Assembly (NCBI GenBank): GCA_949082785.1 | Contig: CARVLU010000002.1 | Span: forward strand, 124,001 to 188,000 | Direction: 5' to 3' | From: an uncultured Alphaproteobacteria bacterium | Lineage (GTDB): Bacteria; Pseudomonadota; Alphaproteobacteria; Rs-D84 | DNA: 64,000 nt | Shown here: in pieces, positions 16,961-25,775 of the stretch | Layout: every line of letters starts with the position of its first letter | How positions within the stretch are numbered: the first letter of the stretch is position 1 | Made by a program: the position numbers and the translations under genes | Notes under the pieces: generated by a model | What the model was told of the DNA's origin: nothing | What the model saw: only the letters and a program-made list of their open reading frames with translations | The model's database searches: none

Positions 16961-18784
16961 TCAGATGCGTTCAAACATCGCGTCCAGGTCGGCAACCGGA
17001 ATGATTTTATACACCGGGCGCCCGTGATTACACTGGCCCGCGCGGGTGGTGCGTTCGATATCGCGCAGCAATGCGTCCATCTGTTCCAGATTCAGCTTTT
17101 GCCCCGCGCGCACAGACCGGTGACAGGCGTAATTGGCCAACTTTAAATGCAATCGTTCATGCAGCTGTGACGAATGGCCGTATGCGGCGACTTCGTCCGC
17201 GACGGCGCGCAGTACCGCCGCCCAGTCCAGGTCCCAGTCTGCGGGCTTTTCAAAAATGGCGATGGCGTCGTCACCAAACGCATCCAGATGCAATCCGCAT
17301 GCGCGCATTTCGTCCGCAACCGTCAAAACGGCCGCCACATCTTCGGCGCGCAGATTGACCACAATCGGCGTCAACAATGGTTGCACCTTTATCGAACGGG
17401 TGCGCAGGTGTTCGTACGTGATACGTTCATGGGCCGCATGCTGGTCCACGATAACAAATCCGTCCGTGCATTCGGCCAGAATGTATTTATTGCCAAACTG
17501 ACCAATCACATGGCCCAGCGGATGCAATGCCGCATCGTCGGGCGCGGGCGTTTGCGACACTGTTGCTGTGGGCGCGACCATATCCGACGCGTCCGCGCCA
17601 AATTGTGGCGTATCATCCCGGGGGGACGCCGCGCGCGGCGCCGGGGATGTTGATACAGCACCACCACCAAAAATGTTAAATGACGGACGCATTTTGGGCG
17701 AATGCACGGCGCCAACCATTGGCGTGGCAAACGGGATTTCAAAATGCTGGGCGGCGGGACGCGGAGCCGCCACAGACATGGCGTCGGCTGCCGGGTGCGG
17801 GGTTTCGGCCGTCATGGTGCGGGCCAGCGCATCGCGCAATGTTTTGATAATAAATCCACGCACGTGGGCGGGTTCCAGAAAATGAACCTCGGTCTTGGCG
17901 GGGGAAACATTAACGTCCACCGAACGCGCATCCAGCGTCAGATACAATGCGCACAGCGGGAATTCACGCGCGTGCATCACATCCATGTATGCCGCCCGCA
18001 GCGCCCCGACCAGAACCTTGTCCTTGACCGGGCGGCCGTTGACGAACAAATACTGATCAACCGATGACGCACGGCGCAGCGTGGGTTCCGATATAAACCC
18101 GCGCAGCCCCAGTGTTGCATTCGATGCCGACACCGCATCCACGTCCAGCATGCGCCCCGACACATCGTCGCCCATCACCGCCACAATGCGGTCGGCCATA
18201 TCCTGATTTTTTGGGTAACGCCATTTGTTATTCAGCGTAAATCCAACGTCGGGCCGCGCCATCGCCAACCGTTTGATAACATCAACAACCGACATCATTT
18301 CCGCGCGGTCGGCCCGTAAAAACTTTAAACGTGCGGGGGTTTTGGCAAACAAATTTGCAACCCGAATGCGCGTCCCCGCGTCCCAGTCACTGGGGCGTGT
18401 GTCCATGGTATTGCAATCCAGACGCCACCCGTGCGCCGCCCCCGTCTGACATGTATCAATCGTCATATCGGACACGGACGCGATGGACGGCAACGCTTCG
18501 CCGCGAAAGCCCATATATGTAATGTTCAACAAATCGTCATCGGGCAATTTGGACGTTGCATGGCGGGTAACGCTTTTTTCCAAATCTTCGCGCGACATCC
18601 CGCATCCGTTGTCAATCACGCTTATCATCGTGCGGCCGCCGTCGGCGACATCGACGATGATTTGGTCCGCCCCCGCGTCCAGCGCGTTTTCCACCAATTC
18701 TTTGACCACCGACGCAGGACGTTCGACCACTTCGCCGGCGGCAATTTGGTTAATCAGAAATTCGGGCAATACGCGTACGGACAT
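16961..18784 (-). CDS. mutL: DNA mismatch repair protein MutL
   Basis: 607 residues. GHKL ATPase domain with NALDAGA, DNGCGM and GFRGEAL motifs; C-terminal dimerisation domain carrying DQHAAHERITYE, the DQHA(X)2E(X)4E signature of MutL proteins with nicking endonuclease activity, expected in bacteria without MutH. An Ala/Pro-rich linker (about 335-420) joins the halves. It starts nine bases after the greA stop, and the preceding bases are a C-run (TCCCCCC) instead of an SD, so translation probably depends on coupling to greA. No mutS in the window. Confidence 0.97.
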   Translation of the reverse strand: MSVRVLPEFLINQIAAGEVVERPASVVKELVENALDAGADQIIVDVADGGRTMISVIDNGCGMSREDLEKSVTRHATSKLPDDDLLNITYMGFRGEALPSIASVSDMTIDTCQTGAAHGWRLDCNTMDTRPSDWDAGTRIRVANLFAKTPARLKFLRADRAEMMSVVDVIKRLAMARPDVGFTLNNKWRYPKNQDMADRIVAVMGDDVSGRMLDVDAVSASNATLGLRGFISEPTLRRASSVDQYLFVNGRPVKDKVLVGALRAAYMDVMHAREFPLCALYLTLDARSVDVNVSPAKTEVHFLEPAHVRGFIIKTLRDALARTMTAETPHPAADAMSVAAPRPAAQHFEIPFATPMVGAVHSPKMRPSFNIFGGGAVSTSPAPRAASPRDDTPQFGADASDMVAPTATVSQTPAPDDAALHPLGHVIGQFGNKYILAECTDGFVIVDQHAAHERITYEHLRTRSIKVQPLLTPIVVNLRAEDVAAVLTVADEMRACGLHLDAFGDDAIAIFEKPADWDLDWAAVLRAVADEVAAYGHSSQLHERLHLKLANYACHRSVRAGQKLNLEQMDALLRDIERTTRAGQCNHGRPVYKIIPVADLDAMFERI

Positions 18785-18793
18785 GGGGGGGAC

Positions 18794-19264
18794 TTAATTT
18801 TTAAACTTTACATCCAAGATTTCATATTCGCGTTCGCCCGACGGCAGACGCACCACGCACGTGTCGCCGACACATTTGCCAATCAATGCGCGCCCGACCG
18901 GCGATGTGCACGAAATAACCGCGCGCCCGTCGGATTCAATATCCGACAAAATCCGGCACTGCATACGGTTGCCGTCTTCGTCTTCGGCGGTGACCATGGC
19001 GCCAAAGACAACGCGGTCCCCGCTTAGACTATCAATATCAATCACAGACGCGTTTTCGACCACCCCTTCGATAAAGGCAATCCGCTTGTCAATTTGGCGT
19101 TGTTTTTCCTTGGCCGCGCTGTAATCGGCGTTTTCAGACAAATCCCCCAGCGACCGGGCCCACTGGACCACTTCCAGAATTTGGGGACGCTGTACCTCCT
19201 TTAAATCCTTTAATTCTTTCAAAAGCGCGTCAAACCCAGCGCGCGAAATCGGCTTTTTTTCCAT
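18794..19264 (-). CDS. greA: Transcription elongation factor GreA
   Basis: 156 residues from ATG 19264; upstream in-frame starts add residues not in the family. N-terminal coiled coil (LLKELKDLKEVQRPQILEVV, SLGDLSENADYSAAKEKQ with the acidic tip) and a C-terminal FKBP-like domain (SPVGRALIGKCVGD). It stimulates transcript cleavage by backtracked RNA polymerase. Upstream of and probably co-transcribed with mutL; divergent from lptG. Confidence 0.96.
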   Translation of the reverse strand: MEKKPISRAGFDALLKELKDLKEVQRPQILEVVQWARSLGDLSENADYSAAKEKQRQIDKRIAFIEGVVENASVIDIDSLSGDRVVFGAMVTAEDEDGNRMQCRILSDIESDGRAVISCTSPVGRALIGKCVGDTCVVRLPSGEREYEILDVKFKN

Positions 19265-19322
19265 AATATAAACCTTATTTTCTTTCCTGATTTTGCTTAT
19301 GATAACAGTATTCATTTTAATT

Positions 19323-19351
19323 TTGCAATTGTCAATTCAACAGGCTATACT
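19323..19351 (+). promoter_or_regulatory. Promoter of lptG, predicted leaderless start
   Basis: TTGCAA, 17 bp, TATACT. The -10 ends seven bases before ATG 19359, so transcription should begin at or one base before the start codon. No SD is present, which fits a leaderless mRNA. Confidence 0.6.
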
Positions 19352-19358
19352 TTTGAAT

Positions 19359-20417
19359 ATGTTCAGATTTACGATTTTAACCCGATTTTTAATGCGCCGT
19401 TTTTTCAGCGGTGTTGGCCTGGTCATGCTGGTGGTTGGCGGCATTATTTTCGCCGTGACGTTTGTGGAACGTCTGCCGTCGAACCCGACGCTGGGGGCGG
19501 CACTGATGGAATCGTGGGTGCGATTGCTGGAATATGTGCCGCTGTTTTTGCCGCTGGCGGTTTTTATGGGGACACTGGTGGCGTCATACAACCTGACAAA
19601 ATCAACGGAAAGCATTATTGTATCCAGCGCCGGTCTGTCCCCGTACCAGGCGGCGCGGCCGTTTCTGATGGGGGCGGCATTGATTGGGATTTTTGCGACG
19701 ACGGTGGTTAACCCCTATTCTGTCAATATCAGCCGTAAAAACATCACCGCGCATCAGTTGAAACTGGTTGACGGGGCCATCTGGCTGCGCGAAGCGTCGG
19801 ATAACGGATACATCACGATGCAGGCCAAAGACATGCACGTCGGCAACAACCAGCTGACGTTTAATCAGGTGACCATCTTTGTCCAAAATGCACAGTTTAA
19901 ATTGACCCAGCGTGTTGTCGCCGATGCGGTGACACTGACGGACGATGGATTGGGGGCCGACCGCGCCCAGATGTGGGGCATGAACGCCGCACGCACCGTG
20001 GGCCCGTGGTCGATTCACACCCGTCTGACGCCGCAAACGGTGTTGGACCGGTATCTGCAACCGGACCAGATTTCATTCTGGCAATTGCCCGGATTTATCA
20101 AGAAAATGGAAAGCATCGGCGTGGCCATGCGCGGCCATTGGGTCCAACTGTGGACGCTGTTGTTTTTACCGCTGACGATGATTTCGATGGCGACATTGGG
20201 CGTCGCGTTTTCCCAGACAAAACAGCGCCGCAATTACAGTTTTGGCGTCAAATTTGGATTGGGAATTATCACATGCTTTGGCCTGTATTTTCTGGTCAAT
20301 ATGTTTAACGCCCTGGGGGCGACGGGGGCATTGCCGACGTTGTTGGCAATTATTGCGCCACCGCTGATTATCATTGCCGCGGCGGGAACATTCATCGCCA
20401 GTTTTGACACGATTTAA
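19359..20417 (+). CDS. lptG: LPS export ABC transporter permease LptG (YjgP/YjgQ family)
   Basis: 352 residues from ATG 19359. Three N-terminal and three C-terminal helices around a periplasmic beta-jellyroll (about 130-245), as in LptF/LptG. LptFG with LptB pulls LPS from the inner membrane to the Lpt bridge. Usually lptF and lptG are adjacent; here only one permease gene is present, followed by a 43-residue membrane protein and xerD. Assignment to LptG, as against LptF, is by general resemblance (YLVNMFNALG near the end), so treat the letter as tentative. Confidence 0.88.
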   Translation: MFRFTILTRFLMRRFFSGVGLVMLVVGGIIFAVTFVERLPSNPTLGAALMESWVRLLEYVPLFLPLAVFMGTLVASYNLTKSTESIIVSSAGLSPYQAARPFLMGAALIGIFATTVVNPYSVNISRKNITAHQLKLVDGAIWLREASDNGYITMQAKDMHVGNNQLTFNQVTIFVQNAQFKLTQRVVADAVTLTDDGLGADRAQMWGMNAARTVGPWSIHTRLTPQTVLDRYLQPDQISFWQLPGFIKKMESIGVAMRGHWVQLWTLLFLPLTMISMATLGVAFSQTKQRRNYSFGVKFGLGIITCFGLYFLVNMFNALGATGALPTLLAIIAPPLIIIAAAGTFIASFDTI

Positions 20418-20433
20418 TTTATGGGGGACCAAC

Positions 20434-20565
20434 ATGCCGATTAAGAAAAAGCACACCACGCGCAATCAAATTATCGTCTGGACCATTGTTGTTGTGGTTT
20501 TGGCACTGATGATTATTTCATTTGCACCGACCCAGCACATGACGGAAATCGTTCTGTATCCATGA
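20434..20565 (+). CDS. Small single-pass membrane protein, 43 residues
   Basis: ATG 20434 is preceded by GGGGGA at a normal distance and lies 16 bp after lptG. A basic head (MPIKKKHTTRNQ) precedes one hydrophobic helix (IIVWTIVVVVLALMIISF) and a short tail. The TGA stop overlaps the ATG of xerD (ATGA), which supports real translation and coupling. Function unknown; a bitopic accessory to the LPS exporter is possible only from position. Confidence 0.7.
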   Translation: MPIKKKHTTRNQIIVWTIVVVVLALMIISFAPTQHMTEIVLYP

Positions 20566-21431
20566 ATTACATCGACATTTTCTTAGAAGCGTTGTCGGCC
20601 GAAAAGGGACGCAGTCAAAAAACGCTGGAATCATACGGCACCGATTTGCACCAGGCCCAAGATGCCCTGGGGGATTTAAAGACCGCATCCGCCGACGCAT
20701 TGGCCGCATATCTGGCGGGGCTGCCCGACCGTGCGACCACCATCGCGCGCAAGGCATCCGCCCTGCGCGGGTTTTACAAATTCTTGATGCTGGAAAAGAT
20801 TATTTCCGAAAACCCCGCCGTCGCACTGGAAGTGCCCAAGGCGCACAAATCCCTGCCGAAATATTTGACGATGGATGAAATCGAACTGTTGATATCGTCG
20901 GCGGGCGATGTGCGCAACGCGGTGCGTTTGCGCGCGATGCTGGAATTGGTCTATGCGTCGGGATTGCGCGTATCGGAACTGTGCGAATTACAGGTGTCGG
21001 GGATATTGCCCGGGGCCCTGTTAATTCATGGCAAGGGGGCCAAGGAACGCATCGTCCCCATGCACAACGCGGCGGCAGCATCACTTGGCAAATGGATGGA
21101 CATGCGGCCCCAATTGGCACCGGGCGCGATTGGCGCAAAATACGTTTTCCCGTCCAGCGGAAAATCCGGCCACATCACGCGCGACGGATTTTTCAAGATT
21201 TTAAAGAAATGCGCCGTGTTGGCGGGCATTGACCCCGCCCGGGTCAGTCCGCACGTTCTGCGCCATTCGTTTGCATCCCATCTGTTGGCTGGCGGCGCAA
21301 ATCTGCGCGCGATACAAACCATGCTGGGGCACGAAGATATCGCGACCACACAAATTTATACGCACGTGATGCCGGACAGATTAATCGACACCGTGCAAAC
21401 CCATCACCCATTGGCACACAAGGAATTTTAG
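20562..21431 (+). CDS. xerD: Tyrosine recombinase XerD/XerC
   Basis: 289 residues. N-terminal SAM-like core-binding domain and a C-terminal catalytic domain with ASGLRVSEL (Arg136), GKGAKER (Lys), HVLRHSFASH (His and Arg), LGHEDIATTQIYTHV and the nucleophile Tyr266. No phage genes adjoin, and the size fits the chromosomal dimer-resolution enzyme that works with FtsK (9474-11774). XerC versus XerD cannot be settled here; the overall sequence looks more like XerD. Confidence 0.93.
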   Translation: MNYIDIFLEALSAEKGRSQKTLESYGTDLHQAQDALGDLKTASADALAAYLAGLPDRATTIARKASALRGFYKFLMLEKIISENPAVALEVPKAHKSLPKYLTMDEIELLISSAGDVRNAVRLRAMLELVYASGLRVSELCELQVSGILPGALLIHGKGAKERIVPMHNAAAASLGKWMDMRPQLAPGAIGAKYVFPSSGKSGHITRDGFFKILKKCAVLAGIDPARVSPHVLRHSFASHLLAGGANLRAIQTMLGHEDIATTQIYTHVMPDRLIDTVQTHHPLAHKEF

Positions 21432-21435
21432 CACC

Positions 21436-21930
21436 ATGATAAAAAAATGCGACCACACCGGATGTACCAAGGCCGGCACATGCCGGGCCCCGAAATCGCG
21501 CGATTTAAAAGATTATTGGTTTTTCTGTCGGGAACACGCGGCCGAATACAATAAAAATTGGAATTATTACGCGGACATGACGCCCGATGAAATCGAAGCG
21601 GATTGGGAAAAACAGACATTCGGCGCGGCCCTGAAAGACAAAACCCAGGCCAACACCGATGCGGCGGATTACGCCAAATTCATCAACGATTTTTTAACCG
21701 GCCGCGCGGCATTTGACCATGTGGCACCGAAAAAATCCGTTCCGTCGCAAATTGTCGCCGCGTTAAAGGTTTTGGATTTGCCCGTCACTGCATCGTGGCG
21801 TGAAATCGCGGCGCGTTACCGCGCATTGGCAAAAAAACACCACCCCGACACAGCCGGGGGCAATGCGGAAAAATTCACCCGGATTTCGGGCGCATACGAC
21901 ACGCTGCGCAAACATTTTGGTAAAAAATAA
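21436..21930 (+). CDS. J-domain protein with N-terminal cysteine cluster
   Basis: 164 residues. The C-terminus is a J domain (about 105-160) with the HPD motif in KKHHPDTAGG; the N-terminus has CDHTGCTKAGTCRAP and FFCREH, a possible zinc site. Proteins of this plan occur widely in alphaproteobacteria beside other housekeeping genes. It should stimulate DnaK ATPase; the client is unknown. It begins four bases after xerD and closes the lptG operon, ending at a terminator. Confidence 0.85.
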   Translation: MIKKCDHTGCTKAGTCRAPKSRDLKDYWFFCREHAAEYNKNWNYYADMTPDEIEADWEKQTFGAALKDKTQANTDAADYAKFINDFLTGRAAFDHVAPKKSVPSQIVAALKVLDLPVTASWREIAARYRALAKKHHPDTAGGNAEKFTRISGAYDTLRKHFGKK

Positions 21931-21954
21931 AAACGCCCCGACGGGCGTTTTTTT
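21931..21954 (+). terminator. Terminator of the lptG-xerD-J-domain operon
   Basis: AAACGCCCC GAC GGGCGTTTTTTT, directly after the stop codon. It also serves the convergent gene that ends at 21953. Confidence 0.85.
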
Positions 21955-22480
21955 ACATAACGGCCATCTTGGCCATTTCATCACGAAACAGTTGTGGCTG
22001 GCTTTCTGTTCGTTCAAAACTTTTGACGAACAAATAATCGCTTAATCTGTTTAAATACTGGATAACCGGAATCAGATTCATGCCGTATTTTTCGGCGTCC
22101 GAGGCATTACGTTCCGCTTCCATCATTGCGACGACCAGACGTTCCGAACGCCGGCAAATCGCCCGCGCCAGGGATACGTATCCGCGCGGATTGATAAAGT
22201 GCGGCGGGATGGAATTGTTATGCCCGGTGATATAGTTTTCCAATTCCCACAGATGTTGCGCCACGCGGCGTTCATCCACATTTTTATAATAAAAATATCC
22301 CATCAGTTCCGACAGAAACGTTTGGATGTCATCAAACGCATCCCCCGCCACCCCCAGCGCACAGGACAATTCATCAATCGTTCCCATGATTTCAATCACG
22401 GGATGCGTCTTGCTGGCCATGCGGTCGGGGTTTAACTGGGTCATCCCTTTGTCGCCTGACTTTGTGGTGATAAGTGCCAT
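21953..22480 (-). CDS. PduO-type corrinoid adenosyltransferase
   Basis: 175 residues from ATG 22480 (SD GGAGAG). ATP-binding loop TKSGDKGMTQL near the N-terminus, the family block MGTIDELSCALG, ARAICRRSER with the conserved arginines, and NRLSDYLFV at the end. The enzyme transfers adenosyl from ATP to cob(I)alamin. It lies 49 bp after nrdJ, separated by a GC hairpin (22497-22519), and so supplies the coenzyme that the class II reductase needs. No other cobalamin genes are visible, suggesting corrinoid salvage. Confidence 0.9.
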   Translation of the reverse strand: MALITTKSGDKGMTQLNPDRMASKTHPVIEIMGTIDELSCALGVAGDAFDDIQTFLSELMGYFYYKNVDERRVAQHLWELENYITGHNNSIPPHFINPRGYVSLARAICRRSERLVVAMMEAERNASDAEKYGMNLIPVIQYLNRLSDYLFVKSFERTESQPQLFRDEMAKMAVM

Positions 22481-22529
22481 TTTATCTCTCCGCTTTATCG
22501 GGCGGGGTGGGCCCCCGCCCATCATAACA

Positions 22530-24395
22530 TCAGACCAATTCACATCCGCCGGCGTGGCATGCGGCTTCTGCGCCGAAATTGACGAAATTCTTTTCTTCTT
22601 CGATTCTTTCCAGATGCAGTGTCGGAACGTTTGCCGCAAACGATTTATACGCATCTTCGTTTGTGTCTTCGAACGGGGCCTGGATATATGTCGCGTCCGA
22701 ATACGGCAACAAAGAAATGCCGGTGTATTTGTCGCGGTTCGCCCACATCCATTCACGCACGTCGTCCCATTCGTGGTTCTTAACGTTACATGTGCACGAC
22801 ACGTTGTTGTAATTTTCCCCGCGCACGTGTCCCGGCACAATCCAGTTTTCGAACATGAATTTGACACGATCCAAGAATTGCAGCGCGGTTTCATTACGCC
22901 GTGTGACCGCACCATCGGGGGCGCGAATAACCATGGAAATCACGCCGTTTTTGTCCGGGTTCATCTGTTCGTCTTCGATTAAATCCGGGAAATTTTCCAC
23001 CATATAATTATACAGCGGTTCAATCTTGTTCACGCGCAGACGACGGATATAGTGTTTCGCGTGCCACGGATGAATCCCACTGGACGTCCCCAGTACCAGC
23101 GACCCCGTACCGTCCGGTTTGATGGTGGTCAAACGGTCGGCCGTTTTGATTCCGATGGCATTGGCAATATCGGAATTTCCCTGTTTTACTGCATCGACAG
23201 CCGCCGCGAAATCCAGTGTGGTCAAATCCGGATGCGAAGCGATACCGGTCAACGACACGCCAATCAACGCCATATCGTCGGCATTTTCTTTCCATTTCGG
23301 GTCGATGTATTTGAAATCGGTGTACGATGCCTGTAACGTGCCCAAAACCGCGGCGTAATAAACGCGTTCGTTAAAATCTGCTTGGGATTCGACACTGCCC
23401 AGGTTGACCGATGTCAGATTACAAAATCCCTTGGACGGCATGGAAATTTCACAGCATGGATTGACCAACCAGTCGTTCGCATTCGTCCACACCACGCCCG
23501 GTTCACCGCATCCGGATTTCTGGCACTGAGTGAACACCTTGTCAAAGTCTTCGCGGGTGGTTGACGCGCGGTCGAATTGGACCGAATTATTGGCCAGCGC
23601 ACGCTGGGGATTTTCTGTCCAGAATTCACCTTCTTTGGCGTGCAGCATTAATTCATCGTCTTTGTCGAACAGACAAATCATCGAACTGCGGCGGACGCCA
23701 CCGGCCAAAACAGCTTCGGAAATAAAGCAGCAAATGTCATAGCAATCCAGCGATGTCAGACGGGTTGCACCGGCCGCGATGCGCGCATCCAGCAATTTTT
23801 TAACGTTGTTCAGTGTCCCGCGCAATGGTTCTGGTCCGGGTGCGGCGCACATGCTGGAATGAATCAGCGCGCCCTTTGGACGGATGGACGACAAATCAAA
23901 TTCGATATCATCACCGGTGACAAAGTACGCATTAAACAGTTCGCGCGTGCAATCGGCCCAACCTTCGATGGAATCTTCGGGGCGGAACACTTTTTTATTC
24001 CCGCTGCGCGGTGCGAAATCCGGCAATTTATCGATAAAGTTGCGACGCACGGAAAAACCAACCCCGCACCCGCACAGCAACAAATAAAACAAATCTGAAA
24101 ACGCCGCAATCGAATCAATGCCGATGGCGGAACAATTGTACATACGGGCGTTGTTTTGGAAAATGCCATACCCGCCGAACTGCATGGAACGCATGGACGG
24201 CAAAATCTTTTTCTGCAATACCAATTCATAGGCACGTTCAATCTTGTCCGCGACCTGGGGAAAGCGCGACAGGTGCATCTGCTTGTTCCGTTCGATGGTT
24301 TCGGCCCATGTTTCACGCCGCTTTTTTTCCGGCATGTATTTGGAATATTTCATGTAATACGTCAAATCAGACAACAGCTTCAAAGATTCATTCAT
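22530..24395 (-). CDS. nrdJ: Adenosylcobalamin-dependent ribonucleotide reductase (class II, monomeric type)
   Basis: 621 residues, SD AAAGGGCG. Resembles the monomeric Lactobacillus-type RTPR: MRSMQFGG, ARMYNCSAIG (first active-site Cys), LLLCGCGVGFSVRR, NPCCEISMPSKGFCNLTSVN with the radical Cys region, and a C-terminal redox pair CHAGGCELV that is re-reduced by thioredoxin. It makes deoxyribonucleotides without oxygen or iron radicals. Directly upstream on the chromosome is trxB, and the adenosyltransferase follows. Two NrdR-like boxes lie 60-115 bp before the start. Confidence 0.96.
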   Translation of the reverse strand: MNESLKLLSDLTYYMKYSKYMPEKKRRETWAETIERNKQMHLSRFPQVADKIERAYELVLQKKILPSMRSMQFGGYGIFQNNARMYNCSAIGIDSIAAFSDLFYLLLCGCGVGFSVRRNFIDKLPDFAPRSGNKKVFRPEDSIEGWADCTRELFNAYFVTGDDIEFDLSSIRPKGALIHSSMCAAPGPEPLRGTLNNVKKLLDARIAAGATRLTSLDCYDICCFISEAVLAGGVRRSSMICLFDKDDELMLHAKEGEFWTENPQRALANNSVQFDRASTTREDFDKVFTQCQKSGCGEPGVVWTNANDWLVNPCCEISMPSKGFCNLTSVNLGSVESQADFNERVYYAAVLGTLQASYTDFKYIDPKWKENADDMALIGVSLTGIASHPDLTTLDFAAAVDAVKQGNSDIANAIGIKTADRLTTIKPDGTGSLVLGTSSGIHPWHAKHYIRRLRVNKIEPLYNYMVENFPDLIEDEQMNPDKNGVISMVIRAPDGAVTRRNETALQFLDRVKFMFENWIVPGHVRGENYNNVSCTCNVKNHEWDDVREWMWANRDKYTGISLLPYSDATYIQAPFEDTNEDAYKSFAANVPTLHLERIEEEKNFVNFGAEAACHAGGCELV

Positions 24396-24458
24396 ATCTG
24401 GCGCCCTTTCCTTTGCCTTGGTTTATCCTGTTTTCTTTTTGAATCCCCCGCGCCCAAA

Positions 24459-24474
24459 AATCAACAGATAGTGT
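24459..24474 (-). promoter_or_regulatory. Candidate NrdR box 2 (proximal to nrdJ)
   Basis: ACACTATCTGTTGATT on the minus strand, against the NrdR consensus acaCwAtATaTwGtgt. It departs from the palindrome at two inner positions and in the right arm. It lies 33 bp from the better box, near the three-turn spacing (31-32 bp) usual for NrdR pairs. Confidence 0.5.
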
Positions 24475-24491
24475 TATTATTAATGATTCGG

Positions 24492-24507
24492 ACACAATAT
24501 ATAGTAT
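24492..24507 (-). promoter_or_regulatory. Candidate NrdR box 1
   Basis: ATACTATATATTGTGT on the minus strand matches the NrdR consensus at 15 of 16 positions. It overlaps a TATATT that could be the nrdJ -10. NrdR represses ribonucleotide reductase genes in response to dATP; nrdR itself is not in the window. Confidence 0.65.
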
Positions 24508-24696
24508 TAATACATCCCCCAGATAAAAAATATTTGGTGGTTGAACATTATTTTCTCTTGACTTGGAAAGGGGGCCGATTTCTGCTGGATTGGTGCGTTT
24601 CCGAATCAAGCAAAAGCGGTACAAAAATCGACTTCGTATCAATATTTTGATGAAAATATTCTTTTTTATCCCATATCTTGGGAATCGAATCATAAA

Positions 24697-24720
24697 AAAT
24701 CCCCCATCACGGGGGATTTT
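24697..24720 (-). terminator. Terminator of trxB
   Basis: AAAATCCCCC GTGAT GGGGGATTTTTTATG on the minus strand, 20 bases past the trxB stop. Confidence 0.85.
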
Positions 24721-24740
24721 GACGGATGCGCACGCACCCA

Positions 24741-25646
24741 TTAATTTTTTGTGTTCAGATACGCGATGGCGTCCATGGCCGCACTGCACCCGGTGCCAAC
24801 GGCGGTCGCAATCTGCATCTTGATTTCCGATTGCACGTCGCCCGCCACAAACATCCCCGTCGGCAATTCGGCCGGAATCAAACGGCCCATGTTGTCACGG
24901 CGCACATCTTCGGTTAAATAATCGGTGTTGGCTTCGTGCCCAATCGCAACAAAGATACCATCGACAACGATTTCCGTGTCATCGGTTGTGGTGACAACCA
25001 ACTGGTCGGAATCGGGCAATTTGGCAATCTTTTTCAAATCCGTATTAAACAGACATTCGATATTTTCGCGTTCGGACACGCGGTTGCGCAATACGGCTTC
25101 GGCGCGGGTGAACGCCCCCTTGCGATAAACGATTTTCACGGTCTTGGCAATGTCGGCCAGATACAGCGCATCGTTCAGCGCACTGTTGCCACCGCCCAAA
25201 ACGATGACCGTTTTGTACGCATAGAAAAATCCGTCGCATGTCGCACAGTACGATACACCCTTGCCCATCAGTTCGCGCGCGCCTTCGATTTCCAGTTTGC
25301 GCGGCGATGCGCCGGTGGCCACGATAACGGTTTTACCAACGTATCTTTTGCCGTCGTCGCCCATGATGTTAAATCCACTTTCCGCGTCACCCGAAATGGT
25401 TTTGGCGGACACGAATACGATTTCCGCACCGAATGTTTCGGCCTGTTTCTTCATGAATTCGGACAATTCCAACCCACTGCCGGCCCAACCGGGATAGTTT
25501 TCCAGAACCGCAATCCCCGCGGTCTGGCCCCCCAGACGATCACCGCCCAGGACCAGTGTTTTTTTGTTCGCGCGCGCGCAGTACAGCGCCGCCGTCAACC
25601 CCGCCGGGCCCGAACCTAAAATAATAACGTCATACATTTCCAGCAT
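24741..25646 (-). CDS. trxB: Thioredoxin-disulfide reductase
   Basis: 301 residues from ATG 25646, preceded by AAGGAG; the frame extends upstream without family homology. FAD-binding ILGSGPAGLTAALY (about 7-20), NADPH-binding VLGGGNSALNDALYL and the redox pair CATC in SYCATCDGFF (about 133-136). GLGGDRLGGQT-type motif is present. It keeps thioredoxin reduced, which in turn re-reduces the class II reductase encoded next door, so the two genes form a functional pair. Confidence 0.97.
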   Translation of the reverse strand: MLEMYDVIILGSGPAGLTAALYCARANKKTLVLGGDRLGGQTAGIAVLENYPGWAGSGLELSEFMKKQAETFGAEIVFVSAKTISGDAESGFNIMGDDGKRYVGKTVIVATGASPRKLEIEGARELMGKGVSYCATCDGFFYAYKTVIVLGGGNSALNDALYLADIAKTVKIVYRKGAFTRAEAVLRNRVSERENIECLFNTDLKKIAKLPDSDQLVVTTTDDTEIVVDGIFVAIGHEANTDYLTEDVRRDNMGRLIPAELPTGMFVAGDVQSEIKMQIATAVGTGCSAAMDAIAYLNTKN

Positions 25647-25673
25647 GAAAAATCTCCTTGGTGTTTCGGGGCC

Positions 25674-25702
25674 AGCATAACATATCCATTCCAATCGCGC
25701 AA
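25674..25702 (-). promoter_or_regulatory. Candidate promoter of trxB
   Basis: TTGCGC, 17 bp, TATGCT on the minus strand, 28 bases before ATG 25646. Confidence 0.5.
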
Positions 25703-25775
25703 ATTAAAATAAAAAGATGGATTTTCCCACATCAATGGGATATATTTTCAAAATAAATCAAAGGAATAATGAACC

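Larger units (their letters stand above)
24396..24696 (-). promoter_or_regulatory. AT-rich regulatory region of nrdJ
   Basis: 300 bp without a supported gene. On the minus strand it holds two NrdR-like boxes (separate entries). I searched for the cobalamin-riboswitch B12 box (GCCACTG) and saw none. Reading frames here have no coding character. Confidence 0.6.

Noticed and set aside
24396..24696. Cobalamin riboswitch upstream of nrdJ
   Set aside because: Expected because of the B12-dependent reductase, but no B12 box (GCCACTG) and no matching helices were seen; NrdR boxes explain the region better.
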